Of a DNA stretch of 10,921 bases, positions 5,496 through 10,921 are shown one piece after another. Each line of letters starts with the position of its first letter. The first letter of the stretch is position 1. Source of the DNA: Pseudomonadota bacterium (GTDB lineage Bacteria > Pseudomonadota > Alphaproteobacteria > UBA9219 > RGZA01); NCBI GenBank assembly GCA_016195205.1, contig JACQAB010000192.1, positions 1 through 10,921 on the forward strand. Direction: 5' to 3'. Position numbers and translations under genes: made by a program. The notes below the pieces were generated by a model. The model was given only the letters and a program-made list of their open reading frames with translations, was not told the DNA's origin and did not search any database.

Positions 5496-6770
5496 ATGCT
5501 GGAGATGATGAAAAACAAATCCTGGGATGACGAGCTGGCATCCATCGCTAAGCGCGCGCGGGCGGCTTCGCAAACCCTTGGCCGTGCCGGGGCCGAGGCG
5601 CGCACGAAGGGCCTGCAAACCGCCGCGCGTAAATTATTGGAACAGAAAGACGCCATTCTCTCCGCCAACGCCAAAGACGTGTCGCGCGCGCAGGGGCATT
5701 TAAGCACGGCAATGGTTGACCGGTTGACGCTGAACCCCGCCCGCATCGAAGCCATGGCCAAGGGCCTGCAGGCCGTGGCGGTGCAGCCCGACCCCATCGG
5801 CAAGGTGCTGGAAGAATGGACACGGCCCAACGGCCTTAAAATCAGCCGGGTTTCGGTGCCGCTGGGCGTGATTGGAATGATTTATGAATCGCGGCCAAAT
5901 GTTACGGCCGAGGCGGCCTCGATCACCCTGCGCGGCGGCAATGCGGTTATTCTGCGCAGCGGGTCCGACTGTTTTGAAAGCGCCGCCGCCATCGCCCAGG
6001 TTTTACGCGACGCGCTGAGGGAAAGCGGTTTGCCGGAAGACGCCATTCAGTTCGTTCCCACCACTGATCGCGCCGCGGTGGGCGCAATGCTGAAGCTGGG
6101 CGGCTTGATCGACGTGATCGTGCCACGCGGCGGGCGTGAATTGATCGAACGCGTGGAAGCCGAAAGCCGCATTCCATTGCTGCGCCAGTATGAAGGCATC
6201 TGCCACCTTTACCTACACCCCGCCGCCGATGGGAAAAAAGCCGTGGCGCTGGTGCGTAATGCCAAGCTGCGCCGCACCTCCATCTGCGGGGCGCTGGAAT
6301 GCCTGCTGATCGACCGCGCGGTGGTGAACACCATGGGCGCGGCGGTGATCCGCGACCTTTTGGAGGCCGGCTGCGAATTGCGCGGGGATGAAGCGCTGTG
6401 GAAGCTTGATCCGCGCGTAAAACTGGCGCGGCCGGAAGATTGGGGCCGTGAATTTTTGGACAGCATTCTTGCCGTGCGCGTAATCGACGGCATGGATGAG
6501 GCGCTGGCGCATATTCGTCAATACGGCTCGGCGCATACCGACGGCATCATTACCGAAGACGCCGCGGCGGCCAAACGCTTCACCGAGGAACTGGACAGCG
6601 CCATTGTGATGGTCAACGCCTCAACCCAATTCGCCGATGGCGGGGAATTCGGCTTCGGCGGAGAGGTAGGCATTGCCACCGGACGCATGCATGCGCGCGG
6701 ACCCATCGGCGCGGCGCAACTGACCAGCTATAAATACATCGTCACCGGCAACGGACAGGTGCGGGATTGA
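5496..6770 (+). CDS. proA: Gamma-glutamyl phosphate reductase (second step of proline synthesis)
   Basis: This NADPH-dependent enzyme reduces gamma-glutamyl phosphate to glutamate 5-semialdehyde. It has 424 residues against ~417 in E. coli. The aldehyde-dehydrogenase-type fold is shown by VPLGVIGMIYESRPNVTAEA (121-140), RGGNAVILRSGSD (146-158), the Gly-rich IVPRGGRELIE, and the catalytic cysteine at 264 in RRTSICGALECLL. The C-terminus (STQFADGGEFGFGGEVGIAT, then GPIGAAQLTSYKYIVTGNG) is textbook. The start at 5496 has only a purine-rich upstream stretch (AAGAAAAAGAG); ATGs at 5505 and 5508 are possible alternatives. proB and proA normally lie close together, and here a palindromic element separates them. 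The stop overlaps the start of nadD. Confidence 0.97.
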   Translation: MLEMMKNKSWDDELASIAKRARAASQTLGRAGAEARTKGLQTAARKLLEQKDAILSANAKDVSRAQGHLSTAMVDRLTLNPARIEAMAKGLQAVAVQPDPIGKVLEEWTRPNGLKISRVSVPLGVIGMIYESRPNVTAEAASITLRGGNAVILRSGSDCFESAAAIAQVLRDALRESGLPEDAIQFVPTTDRAAVGAMLKLGGLIDVIVPRGGRELIERVEAESRIPLLRQYEGICHLYLHPAADGKKAVALVRNAKLRRTSICGALECLLIDRAVVNTMGAAVIRDLLEAGCELRGDEALWKLDPRVKLARPEDWGREFLDSILAVRVIDGMDEALAHIRQYGSAHTDGIITEDAAAAKRFTEELDSAIVMVNASTQFADGGEFGFGGEVGIATGRMHARGPIGAAQLTSYKYIVTGNGQVRD

Positions 6771-7378
6771 AATCGCCGGTGCATCTTTTTTCCGGCCAGG
6801 CATTTCGCGGATTGCGCGTGGGAATTCTGGGCGGCTCGTTCAACCCGGCGCATGAAGGGCATCTACATATCAGCCTGCTGGCGCTGAAAAAAATGCGCCT
6901 GCATTTCGTGTGGTGGCTGGTAAGCCCGCAAAATCCGCTGAAACCCGAACAAGGCATGGCTTCATTTGCCGCGCGGCTTGCGGGGGCGAAAAAAGTGGCC
7001 GCCCCCTTCCCCCGCATCATCGTCACCGGTCTGGAATCCCGGTTGGGCACGCGTTTTACCGCCGATACGCTGCAGAAGCTGCGGCTGCGTTTTCCGCATA
7101 CGCGTTTTATATGGATGATGGGCGCGGATAACCTGCTGCAAATTCCGCGCTGGCAGCGCTGGGGTGAGATTTTCAAGAACACCGACATTGCTGTTTTCCG
7201 CCGCCCGCCCTATTTTGCAGGCGCGGCAAGCGGCAAGGCCGCGCAGCGCTTCGCCCATGCGCGCCTTGATCCGCGCAGGGCCGCGCTGCTGGGCACGGGT
7301 GAGAAGCGGCAATGGGTATTGTTCAATAACCAGCTGCATAGCGCCTCGGCAACACAAATCAGGTCAGGAAAAAGGTAG
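6767..7378 (+). CDS. nadD: Nicotinate-nucleotide adenylyltransferase
   Basis: This enzyme joins nicotinate mononucleotide and ATP to make deamido-NAD in NAD synthesis. It has 203 residues. The nucleotidyltransferase signature GGSFNPAHEGH is at 22-32, followed by TADTLQ (98-103), FIWMMGADNL (114-123) and, at the C-terminus, SATQIR (194-199), equivalent to the family's ISST/SxTxIR motif. The start is a TTG whose last two bases belong to the proA stop codon (TTGA overlap), which implies translational coupling; a GTG at 6779 is an alternative. The 21 residues before the conserved GGSFN resemble the short N-terminal lead seen in alphaproteobacterial NadD. rsfS begins 5 bp after the stop, as in many bacteria. 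Confidence 0.95.
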   Translation: MKSPVHLFSGQAFRGLRVGILGGSFNPAHEGHLHISLLALKKMRLHFVWWLVSPQNPLKPEQGMASFAARLAGAKKVAAPFPRIIVTGLESRLGTRFTADTLQKLRLRFPHTRFIWMMGADNLLQIPRWQRWGEIFKNTDIAVFRRPPYFAGAASGKAAQRFAHARLDPRRAALLGTGEKRQWVLFNNQLHSASATQIRSGKR

Positions 7379-7383
7379 AAAAA

Positions 7384-7881
7384 ATGGTTCGTAAAGCACC
7401 TCCTAAAAAATCCAAGAAAGCTGCGGCGAAAAAAACACTGCCGAAAAAAGCCTTGCCGAAAAGAAAACCGGTATTTAAGCCGAAAAAACCCGCGGCGAAG
7501 AAAGCCTCGCTCCGGCCCATCAGCACGCCCGCGCAGGAAAAGCTGCGTGACAAGGTGGTGAAGGCACTGGAAGACGCCAAGGGCGAAAATATTTTATGCG
7601 TCGATGTGCGCGGGCAAAGTACCCTGGCCGATTTTTTGATCATCGCCACGGGCCGCTCGTCGCGCCAGGTGGCGGGTCTTGCCGACAACGTGAAAAAGGC
7701 GCTGAACGCCGCGGGCATGAAGGGCGTGCGCATGGAAGGCCTGCCGCAGGGCGACTGGGCGGTGGTGGACGGCGGCGACGTGGTGGTGCACCTGTTCCGC
7801 CCCGAAGTGCGCAGCTATTACCGGCTTGAGGAAGTGTGGGGGCTTGAACCGCCGCTGCAGGAGACGTTTAAGAAGCTTTGA
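7384..7881 (+). CDS. rsfS: Ribosomal silencing factor RsfS with a lysine-rich N-terminal tail
   Basis: RsfS binds L14 on the free 50S subunit and blocks joining with 30S when nutrients are short. The conserved core (about 50-165) shows LADFLIIATGRSSRQVAGLA (81-100), GDWAVVDGGDVVVHLFRPEV (123-142) and YRLEEVWG, all standard. The first ~43 residues are a low-complexity tail of Lys, Ala and Pro (KKSKKAAAKK, KPVFKPKKPAAKK) that the usual 105-120-residue family members lack. It is in frame with a good ribosome binding site (AAAGG, 7371-7375, 8 nt before the ATG), so it looks genuine; an rRNA-binding role is a guess. The gene overlaps nothing but ends in a hairpin shared with a gene on the other strand. 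Confidence 0.94.
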   Translation: MVRKAPPKKSKKAAAKKTLPKKALPKRKPVFKPKKPAAKKASLRPISTPAQEKLRDKVVKALEDAKGENILCVDVRGQSTLADFLIIATGRSSRQVAGLADNVKKALNAAGMKGVRMEGLPQGDWAVVDGGDVVVHLFRPEVRSYYRLEEVWGLEPPLQETFKKL

Positions 7882-7895
7882 TATCTCAAGCTTCT
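7871..7895. terminator. Hairpin between convergent genes, possible two-way terminator
   Basis: AGAAGCTT (7871-7878) pairs perfectly with AAGCTTCT (7888-7895); GA/TC can extend the stem past a bulged T. The two stop codons, rsfS TGA (7879-7881) and the reverse-strand TGA (7886-7888), lie in or beside the loop, only 4 bases apart. Neither side has a strong T-tract, so termination would be weak or factor-assisted. Confidence 0.35.
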
Positions 7896-8095
7896 AACGT
7901 GACAAGAAATTTTCCACCATGAGCGGTGACAGTCGCATTTCGGAAACGGCCCTCGAAAGCTGCCATGTCCCGCCGCGTTTCTTCTAGAAGTTCGGCCGTT
8001 GTTGGTAGGCGGCCCATAAATCCGGTGGCTGCTTCTTCGCGGATACGCTTTGCAACGCGCCTTAAGGGGTCAAAGAAATGGGATGATCTGAACAT
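7886..8095 (-). CDS. Small hypothetical protein on the opposite strand inside the operon
   Basis: This encodes 69 residues. On the reverse strand the ATG (8093-8095) is preceded by GGAGG (8103-8107) with an ideal 7-nt spacing, the best evidence that it is translated. The protein starts MFRSSHFFDPLRRVAKRIRE, continues with a helix-like acidic/basic middle (TTAELLEETRRDMAAFEGRF) and ends in an apparently beta-type segment (ATVTAHGGKFLVTLEA). There is no signal peptide or membrane segment. I do not recognise the family. It is convergent with rsfS (4 bp between the stop codons) and divergent from rlmH (56 bp), so it interrupts an otherwise one-directional cluster. The overlapping forward frame (7926-8126) has no comparable ribosome binding site. 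A late insertion or an antisense regulator are both possible. Confidence 0.6.
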   Translation of the reverse strand: MFRSSHFFDPLRRVAKRIREEAATGFMGRLPTTAELLEETRRDMAAFEGRFRNATVTAHGGKFLVTLEA

Positions 8096-8151
8096 GGGGT
8101 TTCCTCCGGCAAGAATATTGATTTAGCATACAGAAAACCAAAGGAACTTCC

Positions 8152-8604
8152 ATGAAAATCCTCATCCTCGCCATCGGCAAAATGAAACGCGCGGGGCTGT
8201 CCGACGCGCTTAAGGAATATGAACAGCGTCTGCGCGCTCCGGTTGAAATAAAGGAATTCGACATCAAAGAGTCCAACTCCAAACGGCTGCAGCAAAAAGA
8301 ATCAGCCGCCCTGCTAAAAGCCATTCCGCCCGGCGCTTATGTCATCGCCATGGACGGAAAGGGCAAACAGCTGGAAAGCCGCGAATTTGCGGCAAAACTG
8401 CAAAAGCTGCGCCAAAGCCATAAAACGCTGGTTTTCTTGATTGGCGGCACCGATGGCCACACGCCCGAACTGCTGAAAAAAGCTGACTTTACCTTAAGTT
8501 TTGGCACAATGACCTGGCCGCACCGGCTGGCGCGGGTGATGCTGGTGGAACAGCTTTACCGCGCGCAGGAAATTGCGGCCGGAAACCCGTATCATAGGGA
8601 ATAG
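8152..8604 (+). CDS. rlmH: 23S rRNA pseudouridine-1915 N3-methyltransferase
   Basis: RlmH is a small SPOUT methyltransferase that methylates the pseudouridine at 23S position 1915 on assembled 70S ribosomes using S-adenosylmethionine. The 150 residues compare with ~155 in E. coli. The N-terminus MKILILAIGKMK, the KGKQLESREFA segment (70-80), FLIGGTDGH (95-103, SAM-binding knot region) and the C-terminal FGTMTWPHRLARVMLVEQLY followed by NPYHRE are standard. The ribosome binding site is AAGGAA (8141-8146). The family often follows rsfS directly; here a reverse-strand ORF lies between, so rlmH either has its own promoter in 8096-8151 (no convincing one seen) or is read through. A palindrome begins on the base after its TAG. 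Confidence 0.96.
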   Translation: MKILILAIGKMKRAGLSDALKEYEQRLRAPVEIKEFDIKESNSKRLQQKESAALLKAIPPGAYVIAMDGKGKQLESREFAAKLQKLRQSHKTLVFLIGGTDGHTPELLKKADFTLSFGTMTWPHRLARVMLVEQLYRAQEIAAGNPYHRE

Positions 8605-8652
8605 GGTTCGAAGGTGCGGAGGTGCGAAGTTTTGACTCCGAACCTCCGAACC
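8605..8652. repeat. Palindromic element between rlmH and gpmI
   Basis: GGTTCGAAGGTGCGGAG (8605-8621) pairs with CTCCGAACCTCCGAACC (8636-8652) at 15 of 17 positions around a 14-nt loop. The left arm also carries a tandem-like GGTGCGGA/GGTGCGAA. It starts immediately after the rlmH stop and fills most of the 57-bp gap. It is unrelated in sequence to the other two palindromes in the window. With no T-tract it is more REP-like than terminator-like. Confidence 0.65.
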
Positions 8653-8661
8653 TAGGACAAA

Positions 8662-10197
8662 ATGAACAACCAACGCCCTCGCCCTGTTATCCTTTGCGTG
8701 TTCGATGGATTCGGACATCGCCCCGACAAGGCCAACAACGCCATTGCCCTGGCGCGCACGCCGAACCTGACGCGCACTATGGCCAACTGCCCGCACAGCC
8801 TGTTGGATGCCAGCGAGGAACAGGTGGGCTTGCCGCACGGCCAGATGGGCAATTCGGAAGTGGGCCACATGAATCTGGGCGCGGGACGGATTATTTATCA
8901 AGACCTGCCGATGATTGATAAGGCGGTGGAAAGCGGCGAGCTAGCCAAAAACCCGGCCTTGCAGAACTTCATCGGCCAGATGAAGGAAAGCAAGCGGGCT
9001 TGCCACCTGATGGGCCTGGCCTCGCCCGGCGGGGTGCATTCGCACCAAACCCATATTATCGCGCTGGCGCGCCTTCTGGACGCGGCGGGCATTCCCGTTT
9101 TCCTGCATGCCCTTCTGGACGGACGCGATGTGCTACCCCAAACCGCGAAAGATTTTATTGCTGAAATCCAGAAAGCAACTGCTGGTTTGAAAAATTTCCG
9201 CCTGGCCACGCTGTGCGGCCGTTATTACGCCATGGACCGCGACAAAAGATGGGAGCGCGTGGAAAAAGCCTATCGCCTCCTCACCGGCGGTGAAGGCAAA
9301 CCGGCCAGCAACGCGCTGGCGGCAATCGATGAAAGCTATGCCGCCAAAGTCATCGACGAATTTCTGCTGCCCGTGGCGCTGAATAATTATCCCGGCATGA
9401 AAGACGGCGATGGCGTGCTGATGGCCAATTTCCGCGCCGACCGCGCGCGGGAAATTCTTCTGGCGCTGCTGGATCCGGCCTTCAACGGCTTCACCCGCGC
9501 CAAAACGGTAAAATTCGCGGCGGCGCTGGGCATGGTGGAATATTCCGGCCAGTTGAATAAATTCATGACCACGATGTTTCCGCCCAAGAAAATTGAACAA
9601 ACGCTGGGGGAAATCGTTTCCAAGGCCGGCATGAAGCAGTTGCGCATCGCTGAAACCGAGAAATACGCCCATGTCACCTTCTTCTTCAACGGCGGGCGCG
9701 AAGAACCCTATGCCGGGGAAGAGCGCATCCTTGTCCCCTCGCCCAAAGTGGCCACTTATGATTTGAAGCCTGAGATGTCGGCTGCGGAAGTAACCGACAA
9801 GCTGGTGGCGGCAATTGAAAGCAAGGTGTTTGACCTGATCATCGTCAACTATGCCAATGGCGACATGGTGGGACATACGGGCATTCTTTCCGCCGCGATC
9901 AAGGCGGTGGAAACGCTGGATACGTGCCTGGGCCGTTTGGAAGAAGCCGTGAAGAAAACCGGCGGGCTGATTTTTCTGACCGCCGACCACGGCAATTGCG
10001 AAACCATGGAAGATGAGGGCACCCACGGCCCGCACACGGCGCATACGCTTAACCTGGTGCCGGCGGTGCTGATCAACGGCCCGGCAAACATCAAAAAACT
10101 GAATGGCGGAAGGCTGTGCGACGTCGCGCCCACGCTGTTGCAGCTGATGCAGATGCCCCAGCCGGCGGCCATGACCGGAAAGAGCCTGATCCCATGA
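8662..10197 (+). CDS. gpmI: 2,3-bisphosphoglycerate-independent phosphoglycerate mutase
   Basis: This enzyme interconverts 3- and 2-phosphoglycerate in glycolysis and gluconeogenesis with a two-metal (usually Mn) centre and a phosphoserine intermediate. The 511 residues match the family's ~510. Metal ligands and nucleophile are all visible: D15 (VFDGFG), the catalytic Ser65 in HGQMGNSEVGHMNLGAGR, D401 and H405 in NGDMVGHTG, D442 and H443 in TADHGN, and HGPHTAH (455-461). The insert domain has SPGGVHSHQTH, DGRDVLP and NFRADRARE. The ribosome binding site is AGGA (8654-8657), slightly close to the ATG. Its stop overlaps the start of the EnvC-like gene (ATGA), the same neighbour pairing as gpmM-envC in E. 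coli, which suggests co-translation. Confidence 0.97.
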   Translation: MNNQRPRPVILCVFDGFGHRPDKANNAIALARTPNLTRTMANCPHSLLDASEEQVGLPHGQMGNSEVGHMNLGAGRIIYQDLPMIDKAVESGELAKNPALQNFIGQMKESKRACHLMGLASPGGVHSHQTHIIALARLLDAAGIPVFLHALLDGRDVLPQTAKDFIAEIQKATAGLKNFRLATLCGRYYAMDRDKRWERVEKAYRLLTGGEGKPASNALAAIDESYAAKVIDEFLLPVALNNYPGMKDGDGVLMANFRADRAREILLALLDPAFNGFTRAKTVKFAAALGMVEYSGQLNKFMTTMFPPKKIEQTLGEIVSKAGMKQLRIAETEKYAHVTFFFNGGREEPYAGEERILVPSPKVATYDLKPEMSAAEVTDKLVAAIESKVFDLIIVNYANGDMVGHTGILSAAIKAVETLDTCLGRLEEAVKKTGGLIFLTADHGNCETMEDEGTHGPHTAHTLNLVPAVLINGPANIKKLNGGRLCDVAPTLLQLMQMPQPAAMTGKSLIP

Positions 10198-10921
10198 CGC
10201 GCTTTTTCAGCCTGCTTACGGTTTTTCTTTTCACGGCAGGGTTTGCGCACGCCGCCACCAGCAAGGAAGACCTTGCTCGCATTCAAAACCAGCTTTCCGC
10301 CAAACAGCAACAGGCGCAACGCCTTGAACAAAAAGCCGGCAAAACCGAGGACGAGCTTGATACCCTGCGCGCCCGGCTGGTGGCCGCCACGCGCGAGGAG
10401 AAAGAAAGCGAAGACCGGCTACTGGATCTTCAGGCCAAGCTTGACCAGCTGCAGAAGCAGGAAGAGGCCCAGCGCCAGGCGCTGAGCGAGCAGCAATCAA
10501 AGCTTTCCGGCGTATTGGCCGCCATGATGCGCCTGTCGCGCATGCCGCCCGAAGTGCTGATGCTGCGTCCCGAAGCCCCGGTAGATAACCTGCGCAGCGC
10601 CATCCTGCTGCGCCGCGCCCTGCCCTATTACGCCGGAAAGGCGCAGGACCTCAGTTCCAATCTGGACCGGCTGCGTGAAACTCGCGCCAGCATCATGGAA
10701 AAACGGCAAGACCTGATCGAAGCGCAAAAAACTTTTGGCGTGCGCGAGGAAAGATTGAATGCGCTTTTAAGCGAACGCCAGGCCTGGCTGAAAGCCACGG
10801 CCGGCCAGCGCGCCGAAATCACCCGGCAAATTGAGGTTCTTTCGCTGGAAGCCAAAAATGCCAAGGAACTCATGAGCCGCGTCGCCTCATCCTCGCTGAA
10901 GCTGCCGGGCAAGAAATTTAA
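10194..10921 (+). CDS. EnvC-like secreted coiled-coil protein, murein hydrolase activator (3' end cut off)
   Basis: The first 242 residues are visible and the frame is still open at the window edge. The start ATG overlaps the gpmI stop (ATGA). A signal peptide is clear: MTRFFSLLTVFLFTAGFAHA, with likely cleavage after AHA at residue 20, so the protein is periplasmic. The rest is Gln/Glu/Lys/Arg-rich coiled coil (QNQLSAKQQQAQRLEQKAGK, then LVAATREEKESEDRLLDLQA) with the break typical of EnvC (LSGVLAAMMRLSRMPPEVLM, then LLRRALPYYAGKAQDL). EnvC-family proteins carry a C-terminal degenerate LytM domain that activates N-acetylmuramyl-L-alanine amidases at division; that domain would lie beyond the window. 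Family assignment rests on the coiled coil, signal peptide and position after gpmI. Confidence 0.85.
   Translation, partial: MTRFFSLLTVFLFTAGFAHAATSKEDLARIQNQLSAKQQQAQRLEQKAGKTEDELDTLRARLVAATREEKESEDRLLDLQAKLDQLQKQEEAQRQALSEQQSKLSGVLAAMMRLSRMPPEVLMLRPEAPVDNLRSAILLRRALPYYAGKAQDLSSNLDRLRETRASIMEKRQDLIEAQKTFGVREERLNALLSERQAWLKATAGQRAEITRQIEVLSLEAKNAKELMSRVASSSLKLPGKKF

Noticed and set aside
7926..8126. Forward ORF overlapping the reverse-strand 69-residue gene
   Set aside because: No ribosome binding site at its start, whereas the reverse frame has GGAGG at 7 nt.
9133..10044. 303-codon reverse-strand ORF opposite gpmI
   Set aside because: Shadow of gpmI: Phe, His and Gln-rich, with no family features. 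All catalytic motifs are on the forward strand.

Overview
The window is a stretch of bacterial chromosome, most likely from an alphaproteobacterium. Three things point that way: the gene order (rplU-rpmA-obgE-proB-proA-nadD-rsfS-rlmH-gpmI-envC-like), the sequence style of ObgE and NadD, and GTCATCCCGG-type palindromes between genes. I cannot name a genus. The DNA looks moderately GC-rich by eye (not counted), with AT-richer intergenic stretches.

Layout. Bases 2-1609 hold the 3' part of a gene for a TPR protein with a glycosyltransferase-like C-terminal domain. Bases 1610-2064 are AT-richer and carry a small gene (1697-2017) with a good ribosome binding site but an in-frame TGA at codon 17. 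A consensus-like promoter at 2065-2094 then starts the ribosomal and GTPase genes: rplU (L21), a 123-bp MITE-like inverted repeat, rpmA (L27), a small coiled-coil ORF that is probably translated from a leaderless mRNA, and obgE. From obgE onward the genes are tightly packed: proB overlaps obgE, a second palindromic element fills the proB-proA gap, nadD starts on a TTG overlapping the proA stop, and rsfS follows 5 bp later. A 69-codon ORF on the opposite strand with an ideal Shine-Dalgarno sits between rsfS and rlmH. After rlmH a third palindrome precedes gpmI, which overlaps a secreted EnvC-like protein cut by the window end.

How the genes fit together. L21, L27, ObgE, RsfS and RlmH all act on the large ribosomal subunit (structure, assembly GTPase, silencing, 23S rRNA methylation). 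ProB and ProA make glutamate semialdehyde for proline, NadD makes NAD, GpmI works in lower glycolysis, and the EnvC-like protein would activate cell-wall amidases at division. This is a conserved housekeeping cluster. I found no undescribed multi-gene system. The unusual content lies between the genes: three unrelated palindromic repeats, hairpins that include stop or start codons, a probable leaderless small gene, a small antisense gene and a gene broken by TGA.
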